Assembly (NCBI GenBank): GCA_965240325.2
Contig: OZ251230.1
Span: 558,001 to 622,000 of the forward strand
Reading direction: 5' to 3'
From: Rebecca billardiae RCC1528
Lineage: Eukaryota > Haptophyta
DNA length: 64,000 bases
The position numbers and the translations under genes are program-made. The stretch's first letter is position 1. The number at the start of each line of letters is the position of its first letter. Shown here piece by piece: positions 55,266-64,000 of this stretch. A model generated the notes under the pieces. The model was not told the DNA's origin. It did no database searches and worked only from the letters and a program-made list of their open reading frames with translations.

Positions 55266-55752
55266 CCCGGACGCGCGCCCCGCGGCCACACCTGAGGGTG
55301 CGGGCGGGCTCTTCGATCATGTTGGTGAGCTCTCCGCCATCGGGGCGCGCTTCATTGCGCCGCCTCGCCTCGCGTACGGCGTTCCCGTCGTGCTCGCACT
55401 GACAAGGCTGAGCAGAGCGTAGAGAGTGCCATCATGATTGCATTCGGTTCCAACTTGCTCGCCAGCCACTTCCAGCCAGGTGCGCGCGGCTTGGGAGTAG
55501 ACGATTAGTTCCGTGTGCCCGGGCTCGTCGTGACACCGGCATGCCGATCCCTCCCCAGCCGAGATGTCAGAGCGCGTGCGCACAGGCAGTCACAGGCAGT
55601 GCGCACTGGTAGCCAAGTGGACGCGTGTGAGCGACGACAAGCCACGACAAGAAAACGGCCGCATCCAACCTTCTCACATACCACTAGACCACCGCGCAGA
55701 ATGCGTCTGAGCCCGCCCATTCCCGCCCATAACGAGTTACAGCGGCTCGATT

Positions 55753-57517
55753 GTGAGGCGGGTGCAAAGGCGGCGGGTGAAAGCGAGCCCCGCGCGGGCG
55801 GCGAGAGAGACGCGCGTGCATAGACCTGATGCGGGAGTGCCCGAACAACGTGAAGGTGCGTCCATCTTCCAAGCGCGCGACCGGTCCGACACCGCGCCAC
55901 GCCAAACGAGCACCACGCGTGTCGCCCCCCAGCGCCGGCCACGCGTCCCGAGGCGCTGCCATGTTTCGTCACGGGCCCGATCTCTGAGGTTAGCCCCGGC
56001 CGCTCTGCGAGCGTGGTTCCACCACGCGCAGAGCGGCCGGGCACCGTGTGTATCGGCCAGATTCTCATCATTGCTTGGGGCGACCGCCGAGCAGCGCCGC
56101 GCGCTCGACGGCGTGCGCGCAGCAGTGGAGTTCGCGGACGGTGATGGGGCAGAAGGCGCACGACGCGAGGCGTGGGTCGCGAGCGTGCGCGCCGCGTGCT
56201 CGGCGTTGCGCGTGCCCGACGCTCGCACGCTCGTCTCCACCGACGACGTCGCGCTGCTCGACGTGGCGATGATGACCGTCGCGCGCGCTTGGCTGCTCCG
56301 ACACGGCCGCGCGCCGCCACCGCATCTGCTCGAGGCACCAGCCGCGGCTGAGCTGCGAGCGCTCTCCGCTGTCGCTCGCGCCTCGAAGGCGGAATCGGGC
56401 TGGCGAGACGTGGCGTTCGCCGTCGCTCACGCGCGGCTACGACGCCAGCGAGCCGCGCGCGCCATCCAACGGCGCGCACGCCCGCTCTGGCGCATCCGCG
56501 GCACCGCCGCTGGCGCGAGTGTGGAGTTGGGCCGGGCGCCGCGGCGCGTGGGCGCGGTGCGCGGTGCGCTCGGCATCGTCTGCATGGAGCGGCGGCGCGC
56601 GCGGCTGATGGCCGACGAGGAGATGCTCATGCCCGGTGGTGACTACTTCTACACGCCGATGGCGTACGCGCCGGGTGCGATCGCCGGCGCCGAGCTCGCG
56701 TCGACGCCGCCGCCGCAGCTGCCGCCGTCGCACGACCGCATCGCGTCGACCTCTGCCGGGCAGCCCTCGCGGGCAGCCTCGGGCTGCTGCTCTGCGGCAG
56801 GCTGCGCCTCGCGCGTGGGCCGCCCAGCGCCCGTGGCGGCGGACGTGCTGTACGCGGTGCCGTGCGCGCACGTCGGCGCGCCGCATCGTGATCGTGCGGC
56901 GAGTGAGGCGGACACGGCGCGACCGTGCGGAGCTGGCGAGCAGGGCGGGCCCTTGGCGCCAAGTTTGGCGGCGCGCCCCGGCGCGCACGCGGACGGCAGC
57001 AGCCAGCTCAGCGCGCGCGTGCGCGGAGGCGGCGCATCGCTGGCCGAGGTGCTGGGCGCGGACGGGCTGGCTGACGTGCTCAGCGTCATCACGACGCGCT
57101 CCGAGTCCACGCTCTTCTCGGCCGAGCAGAGCCTCGCCGTGCTCGAGAGCGGGCTGAGCTACGGCGCGACCGCTCAGCATCCCGCGCTGAGCAATGTCTC
57201 GCTGGACCAGTGCCACAGGCACCGCACTCGCCTGCGCGCGCTGCTGGCGGAGCACGCACCCGCCGCCGCTACGCGCCTGGACTTACACCGCGCCTCGAGC
57301 GCACGCGGCGGCGCTGCTCCATCCGCCTCGGGCGCGACTGCTGCCACGCGGAACGACGCGCACCGTGCCCCGAGCACGCGCGATGGCGCCGCAGCCGCTG
57401 ACCGTTGCGCGCCCCACCTGACGCGGTCGGATTCGACGACGCGGGGTCCATCCACCACGCAGACGGAGGCTGACGGGAGCGCCATCTCGCCGCCGCCGGC
57501 CACGTTGCTGCTGGAGG
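55753..57517 (+). pseudogene. Truncated Rep-associated N-terminal copy B with 5' extension
   Basis: A plus-strand open frame. From FYTPMAYAPG (about 56645) to SPPPATLLLE (57517) it is identical to copy A in every reading frame and related to the N terminus of the Rep at 57518-63997. Unlike copy A it continues upstream in frame: MADEEMLMPGGDYFYTP, an IQ-like segment (ARAIQRRARPLWRI) and helical sequence back to about 56050. This shows what the real N terminus of the family may look like. At 57517 it meets the Rep gene end-on in opposite orientation and is cut off. The start codon cannot be fixed. Confidence 0.65.
55981..56062 (-). repeat. Hairpin-bearing inverted repeat, right arm
   Basis: This is the inverted partner of 55184-55265. 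The 37-nt palindrome (~56000-56036) keeps the outer stem CCGCTCTGCG/CGCAGAGCGG. In the inner stem, read on the minus strand, CATGGG/CCCATG of the left arm has become CGTGGT/ACCACG, so both differences preserve pairing. Confidence 0.7.
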
Positions 57518-60500
57518 GTACCCATCGCCGTGCGTGGTCGGCAGGCGGAAGTCGGTGATGATGCCAATCTCCTTCGCGCGCGCGACGACGAAGAGCGAGC
57601 CGGGCGTGGGCGGCGTGCGCGAGGTCGGCTCGCGGTACGGCAGGATCTCCTCGTCCGCCGCGGCGCCCGCCTCGATCGCGAGCGCGTTCTCGCGCTCGAG
57701 CTGCTGCCGCGCGCGCGTGGCCGCCTCCGCGCCCAACGGAGGGACGACGCGCTCGGCGGGGGTGACGTCCTGCCGTCGGCGCGCGTACTCGTCCGCGCGC
57801 AGCAGGCAGGGCAACGCGTCGGCGCGCTGCGCGTCGCTGAGCTGCGCGTACGGCTTGACCTGGTACCGCGCGTGGAACGCCGGGTACGTGAAGCTCTGCA
57901 GCACGCGCGGCCGGCGCTGGTAGGCCTCGATCGGCCCATCGCTCCATCGCGTGTCGCCGGCGTCGACAGCGCCGCCACGTTTGAGGCCGCGCATGCGGCG
58001 CTCGGGCAGCGCGGTCGGCAGCCGCATCGCGCCCTCGCCGCGAGCGATCGCCAGCCCGAGCGTGCGCGTCACCATCTCGGGCGCGGCGACCACGCGGTTG
58101 GTGAAGCGCAGCTGCCGGCTGAGCGCCGAGCGTCCGGCGCGCCTGCGCATGCCGCTCGTCTCGCGCGTCGCGCCCGTGCCCTCCGGCTTGGCGATGTACT
58201 TGGCGATGTACTTGAGGAAGACGACGCCGCGCACGGCCTGCACGTTGATTGCCGCGCCCCATGCGGCGAGCCAGAGCGGGACGTACGGCGAGATGCGCCG
58301 ATCCTCCTCGCGCTCGCAGGTGTACACGAAGCGGCCGGTTTGCGCGTTGAGAGAGTTCGGCCGCAAGCCGGCCGCGCCGACCGTGAGCGGGAACGGGTAC
58401 GCGCTCTTGCAACGCCGCAGCGTCGCGCCCTTCTTGCCGCGGGTGCACTTGGGCACGCACTCGTGCGTCTGCCACCTGCGCACGCACTCGCGCCAAGCGT
58501 GCTGCGCCGCCGTGCGCGGCTCGCGCGGCAGGCAGTGCGTGATGGCGGCGATGCCCGGCGGCGGCTCGTCATCGGCGCGCGGCCGCGGCGGCGCCCCCTC
58601 GGCCTCGCCCATCTCGGCGTCGCCGGCCGCGTCGTCAGCGCCGTCGGCGCGGTCGGCAGTCGGTTCTTCGACCCACACCGCCATGTGCACGTGCAGCGAG
58701 CCGCGCGCCTGGTCCTCGTGGCGCAGAAACGTGTGCGTGATCTTGCCGAGCGGCGAGAGCACGCCTCGACTCAGGTAGCGCTTGAGAAACAGGTCGAGCC
58801 GGTGGTGGTAGTGCCGCGTCGCCTCGACGTACGCCTTTTCGTGGTGGTGGCCCCAGCAGGCGTTCGCAAGGTCGCACCAGCCCGACTCGTTCGCGGTGAG
58901 CGTCACAAAGTATTGCGGTGTGCGGTACTGCACCGCCATCGCCATCAGCTGGTGGTAGCGCTCGCGCCAGTAGCGCAAACTCCCCACGACGGCGCTGCCG
59001 ACGCGCCGCCCAAACGTCTCCTCCGTGGCGATGTGCTGCGCAGCGCCGGGCGCGGCGCCGTCGAGCGCCTGCGCGCGCTCGCGCACCTCGCCATCGAGCT
59101 TCGCCAGCTGCTCGGGCGTCAGCTTCGCCGCCACGTCGCCCTGCGCGAGCGTCACGCCGCCCGCGTGCATCGCGCGCTTGTTCGTCCGCTGATGCAGATA
59201 CATGAGCACCTCGGGCGCGCGCGCGAGCTGCACGTTGGGCGACGTGAGGCGAATGCGCTTGTAGTGGCCGAAGGAGACGTGACGGCGCTTGCGCGCGCCA
59301 TATCGGTCGCTGCCGAGGCAGCCGGGCGGCGGCGGCGCGTCGTCCGGATCCCCGTCCGAAGCCTCGTCGTCGGCGCGCCCTCCGGCCGACGCCGCCCAAA
59401 GCAGCGCCGCGTCGTCATCGTCGGCCGCGCCCTCGGCGCCGCGCTCGGGCTCGCGCACGTCGGGCTCGCGCCAACCGCCGAGGCCGTACCGGTACCACGC
59501 GGTGAGCACGGCCGTATCCGCTGTGCCGTCGTACGCGCCCGTCGCCGGCTCGCCCACCGCGCTGAAGGGCGCCGGGCGCGGCGGGCGGCGCTGCGCCTCG
59601 GCCGCCGCCGCCTCGGCGCGCGAGACCACCGTGCCGAGCGTCTGGTGGCGAAGCGCGTTGTGCGCGAGCAGCGCCTGCGGGTCAGGCTCGACGCCCGACT
59701 CGAGCACGCCCTCGAACGCGAAGGGTACGCCGTCGCCGCTCGGTCGCGGCGGTGGCGGCGCCGCCGGGTCGACCGCCTCCGCCTCCGCATCGGCGAGCGT
59801 CGCGTCCTCATAGTCGGCGATTGGCAGGCCGCTCGCGGCGAGCTGGTCGCCGAGCGCGCCCTCGGCCGGCGGGAACGGGTCTCGTAGGTTGCGCAGCAGC
59901 TCGCGCTCGAGGCACACGAGCATGTCGCGCACGAGCGGGTGCGTGCGCTTCAGCTCGTCCAGCGCGGCGCGCAGCCGGCGATCTCGATCGGTGCACGGCA
60001 TGCCCTCGCGACGAGAGGCCAGGATGACGTCCGACCAGCCCGCAAAGTCAGCGGGCAGCAGCAACCCGCCGCCGCCCATCGAGTCGTAGCCGTTGCCCAT
60101 CCTGCCCGCATAGCCTCGAAAGAGCGCGGACTCCATCTTCAGCACGGACAGCGCGAGCCGCTCCTCGACGGTGAGCGCAGCGAGGGCGGGCGGCAGCGGC
60201 ACGCCCAGGCCGGTGGGCTTGAGCTCGCCCTCGATCGAGGTGAAGCCGTCGCACAGGTCGAGGCGCGACGTCGACGTCGTGTGCACCGCAAACGGCTCGG
60301 TCGGCAGCTTGGTGGCCTGCGCGCACGGCGTGCACGACCACGCGGTGTGGTACTGCCGCCGCGAACGGCGCGTGTCGTAGCTGTTCTGCAGAAGCATGCG
60401 CGCCGCATACGCGCGCTCCTTGCCCTCCGCCTCCTCGTCCGGCGCAAAGTTGAAGAGGTCGGCGGCGACCATGGTGTGCTCGCGCTCGAGCTCGCGGATG

Positions 60501-63500
60501 AACGGCTGGTACACGCGGTACGCGCGCAGCGACTCGAGCGAGGTGGCGCCGACGACGGTGACGCGCCTGGCCTCCTTCGCGTACATCATCGTGCCGCAGC
60601 TGAAGCACACGCGGCACGGCCGATCGTCGTACATCGCGAGCGTCTCCGCGAGCACCCCCCACTGCTTCTCGTCGAGGTCGAGCTGCATGCTCCCGCCGAG
60701 CTGTTCGCGCTCGGCGGCGAGCGCGCGCACGGTGGAGAGGTGCTCGAGGCCCGACCCCACCGCCGCGTAGTACGCCGCGTGCGCCGAGCGGCGCCGCACC
60801 GCGTAGAGCGACTGGTCGCCGATCGCGTACGTCGTCACGATCACCTCGGGCGCGAGGTTGAACAGGTCCGCGTCGGCGGCCGTGCTGTCGGGTGGCAGCT
60901 CGCGCATCGTCGTCCGTCCGGCGCCGTCGTGCGAGACGTGGACGAGACGCAGCGGAGGCACCGCGCTCGCGTTGGCCGCGTCGCCCCCTCCCGCCGCCGC
61001 GACCGCCGCCGAGAGCTCCGCCACGATCGCGCCGATGGTAGTGTCGGCCGTCACGTCCGCGACCGTGATCGCCTCGCGCGGCGCGGGCGACGCGAGGAAC
61101 TGATCGGCGTGGACGCACGCCTCGCACGCCGAGCACACCTCGAGCGCGGTCGTGGCGCACGACGCGGTCTCGCCGCGTCCGTGCGCGCCACCCGCGCCAG
61201 CGCGTCCCGAGCCGCCGCCGTCGCCGCCGACCGTCGGCACGCCGCGGTCGCCCGTCGCAGTGCGGTCGCTCGCGTCACCGCCGACTCCGCCGCCGCCTGC
61301 TGCCGCGCCCAACCCCGCACCGCTGGCGCCGCCGGCCGCCCCTGCGGCGCGGCCCTCCGCGCCGCAGCTGCGCGGCTCGGAGCCGTCGCTCGAGTCCCCG
61401 CCGCCCCCGCCGCCGCCCGCGGCCGCACCCGCGCCGCCGGCCGCCGCCGCGTTGCAGCGCGCCGCGCCCCCAACGCCCATCGCAGACCCGTCACCCGAGT
61501 CATCGTCGCCGTCTCCGCCGCCGCCCGCGGCCGCGCCGGTCGCGCTCGCGCTCACGGCGGGGCCGACGCGCAAAAGGCACCGGCGCGCGCAGCACGTGCA
61601 GTCACCAATCGTGTCGGCCGTGCACGCCGACAGGATGATCTGCTCCTGGACCACGGTGAACGGAAACTCGTACGGAATGGTCGCGCGCTGCCGGCGACGA
61701 TCGATGCGCGCGCCTGGCGCGTAGTGCGCGCCCGGCTCGAGCGGCGTCCACACGCCGTGCAGGAGGCGCGTGCGCGGGCGCGAGTAGTCGACGCGATCGA
61801 CGGCCTCGGGGGGCTGCGCCGTGTCGAACTCGACGCGCAGCAGCCGCAGCGCCTCCGCCCGGTGCGCCTCGGGCATCCCGGCCGTGGCCGCGCGCAGCGC
61901 GGCAGTCGCGCTCGGCAGCTCGCCCGTCTCGGCCTCACACAGGCGCGCGCGCTCGGCAGGATCGGCGCAGCGTCGGACGAGCTCGCGCAGCTCGTCGTCT
62001 GCGTCGGCGGGGAAGAGCGTCGCGAGCAGCCGCGGCTCGAGCCTGTCCACGACCTCCCGCAGCCGCAGCAGCCGCTCCTTGCACGCCCTCGGCGTCTTCC
62101 CCTCGAATGCGGGCCACGCGCGCTGCGGTGTCGCGTGCAGCACGTGAGCATACTGCGTCTGCAGCAGGCCGATGTCCTGCTCGATCGTCCACGACGAGTC
62201 GTTCTGCGTGTAGAATCGCAGGACGCGCTCGTCGTGCATGGTGCGCAGCGCGGCGTGCAAGCGCCCGAACGCGCGCTCGGGCGAGTCCTCCGGCGAGAGC
62301 TCGCCCTGCGGCTCGGTGCCCGGCTGCCGCTCCCCCTGCGCGCCGCGCGCCGCCTGCGCGCCGCGCGCCGCGTGGGCGTCGACGCCCTCACAGCCGGTGG
62401 GCAACGAGGCCTCGGCCGTGTCGCCGAGCTGCGCGGCGGCGGGGCTGGTGGGGTCGACGTCCATGTCGGTCACGGACGGCTCCACCTCGTGCGCGCGCGG
62501 CGCCGCCTCGCCCGCGTCGGTGCCGCACGGCGAGCCGCCCGAGAGCGTGCTGAGCGGCCAGACGCAGGCGTGCGCGCGCGGCGCGTGCGCGCGCAAAAGG
62601 TCCTGCAGCTGGCGCGCGCACTGCGCGAGCGCGGGCTTCGACGCCTGCCGATGACGTTGCGACATGCTCTTGGCGGAGCGGCCGTCGAACTGCATGAAGA
62701 GCACGGCGAGCGCGTCGTCCACCGGCAGGCACAGCTCGCTCGCGTGCTCGTCGAGCACGGAGTGCAGCTGCGCGCGGCCCTCGGCCCCGAGCGCGCGCTG
62801 CAGAGCCTTGGGCCACGCGTCGCGTGCGCCCGGCGCGCTCGCCACCGAGTCGGCGGCGCGCGGCCGCTTGCCGGCGGCGGGGCGGCGAGGAAGCTCGACG
62901 CTCTTGGCCTGCAGACGCTCGAGCGCGTCGGCGCATTCGCCGCGCAGCAGGTTGTGCAGCGCCCAGCGATGCGACCGGCACTGCTGGGGCTTGAGGTCCG
63001 CGAGGAGCGCATGGCCGCCCGGCGGCGCGCCGACCACACCCGTCTCCAACACCGCGAGGCTCTGCTCGAGCGAGAAGAGCTGGGACTGCGAGCGCGAGCT
63101 GATGAGCGCGCACACGCGCGCATGCGCCTGGGCGCCGAGGACCTCCAGCAGCAACGTGGCCGGCGGCGACGATATGGCGCTCCCGTCAGCCGCCGCCTGC
63201 GTGGTGGATGGACGCCGCGTCGTCGACTCCGACCGCGTCAGGTGGGGCGCGCGGTGGTCAGCAGCTGCGGCGCCATCGCGCGTGCTCGGGGCACGGTGTG
63301 CGTCGGTCTGCGGGGCAGCCGTCGCAGCCGATACGGATGGAGCAGCGCCGCCGCGTGCGCTTGAAGCGCGGTGCGCGTCGAGCCGCTGGACGGCGGTGGG
63401 TGCGTGCTTCCCCAGCAGCGCGCGCAGGCGGTGACGATGCCTGCGGATCTGGTCTGGCGCGACACGGCTCAGCGCGGGATGCTCAGCGGCCGCGCCGTAG

Positions 63501-63997
63501 CCCAGCCCGGTCTCGAGCACGGCGAGGCTCTGCTCGACCGAGAAGTTCGAGGACTTGACGCGCGCCACGATGATATCGCGGACGGTTGCCAATCCGTCCA
63601 CGCCCAGCATCGCTGCCAGCGATGCGCCGCCGCCGCGCGCGCGCGCGTTGAGCCAGTCGCCGTCCACGTGCGCGCCGGGCCGCGCCACCAAACTTGGCGC
63701 CAAGTGCCCGCCCTGCTCGCCAGCTCCGCACGGTGGCGCCGTGTCCGCCTCGCTCGCCGCACGATCACGATGCGGTGCGCCAACGTGCGCGCACGGCACC
63801 GCGTACAGCGCGTGCGCCGCCACGGGCGCTGGGCGGCCCACGCGCGCGGCGCAGCCTGCCGCAGAGCAGCAGCCCGAGGCTGCCCGCGAGTGCTGCCCGG
63901 CAGAGGTTGACGCGATGCGGTCGTGCGACGGCGGCAGCTGCGGCGGCGGCGTCGAAGCGGGCTCGGCGCCGGCGATCGCACCCGGCGCGTACGCCAT
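57518..63997 (-). CDS. Helitron-type Rep protein with N-terminal domain array (partial, helicase missing)
   Basis: The frame enters from beyond the right edge of the window (FYTP-MAYAPG homology suggests more residues upstream of ATG 63997) and is interrupted at 57518. The N-terminal ~670 residues hold four copies of a ~70-residue domain (approx. 63625-63390, 63150-62920, 62815-62595, 62270-62022). Then comes Gly/Ala-rich sequence with Cys pairs (CTCCARRC, CSACEAC), and CRVCFSCGTMMY with CTPC and LPPALAALTVEERLALSVLK, typical of the region before Helitron Rep. The Rep domain has QYFVTLTANESGW, the HUH-like motif GSLHVHMAVWVEE, the two-tyrosine motif YIAKYIAK, and RTLGLAIARGEGAMRLPTAL with QSFTYPAFHARYQ. 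Rep nicks and joins one DNA strand in rolling-circle transposition. The PIF1-type helicase that normally follows is absent: after HGDGYP the frame runs into the antisense of copy B and stops at 57269. Confidence 0.82.
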
Positions 63998-64000
63998 CGG

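Larger units (their letters stand above)
53244..57517. repeat. 870-bp identical inverted repeat (copies A and B)
   Basis: 53244-54113 and 56647-57517 are reverse complements. Translations of all overlapping frames are identical, so any nucleotide differences must be very few. The 2.5-kb spacer between the arms is not itself palindromic. Copy A continues beyond the shared part, whereas copy B ends exactly where it meets the Rep gene. Confidence 0.85.

Noticed and set aside
57269-57517. C-terminal ~80 residues of the Rep frame beyond 57518
   Set aside because: They are the antisense of copy B and appear equally in the antisense of copy A, so they are not part of the Rep protein.
59939-63364. 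1,141-residue plus-strand frame
   Set aside because: Antisense of the Rep protein, which has recognisable HUH and two-tyrosine motifs; the plus frame is Arg/Ala-rich without domains.

Overview
The window looks like nuclear DNA of a GC-rich unicellular eukaryote, most likely a haptophyte or similar alga. Genes are large, mostly single-exon or with a few short introns (92-251 nt), and carry long Ala/Pro/Gly/Arg-rich insertions. Intergenic DNA is poorer in GC and full of microsatellites and degraded mobile elements. An Obg GTPase of plastid/bacterial type fits a plastid-bearing host. I resolved 14 introns whose removal joins conserved domains in frame. Eleven of the 14 donors begin GTGCG instead of GTRAGT, and all acceptors end in AG. 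The exact lineage is inferred.

Layout. 1-2210: tandem repeats and no convincing gene. 2211-11114 (-): a giant amine oxidase (LSD1/polyamine-oxidase fold) with zinc fingers, including a C-terminal PHD finger. 11689-13296 (-): Obg GTPase, head-to-head with a small ankyrin protein at 13378-13821 (+). 15182-25124 (-): a 3,061-residue protein holding two complete ion channel-cyclic nucleotide domain-ankyrin modules in one chain. 25125-29337: a repeat-rich spacer with a terminal-inverted-repeat element and a structured hairpin element. 29338-30246 (+): a secreted 2-oxoglutarate/Fe(II) oxygenase. 30247-33140: a spacer with a decayed ORF and a second structured element. 33141-36792 (-): an EF-hand multi-pass membrane protein. 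37538-39511 (-) and 39765-42431 (+): a head-to-head pair, NUB1-like and AFG2/SPATA5-like. 42722-44184 (-): an F-box protein, head-to-head with a small EF-hand-like protein at 44437-44745 (+). 45856-47933 (-): leukotriene A4 hydrolase/aminopeptidase. 48271-49056 (-) and 49183-50364 (+): a basic low-complexity protein and an unidentified probable secreted protein. 50399-50720: a (TA)n(TG)n microsatellite. 51034-51498 (-): a small membrane protein. 51535-52083: a cluster of a short dispersed repeat.

The last 11.5 kb is a Helitron-related locus. At 57518-63997 (-) lies a Rep-type protein with an HUH-like motif and a Y-x3-Y pair. It is preceded by Cys-pair regions and by four copies of a roughly 70-residue domain that I do not recognise and that has a Myb-like look. 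No helicase part is present: the reading frame runs into an inverted partial copy of its own N-terminal region (55753-57517, +). A further truncated copy lies at 52549-54113 (-). About 870 bp are identical between these two partial copies, in inverted orientation.

Most notable are the double-module channel with two different pore sequences, the Helitron N-terminal domain array, and two pairs of hairpin elements whose copies differ by base-pair-preserving changes.
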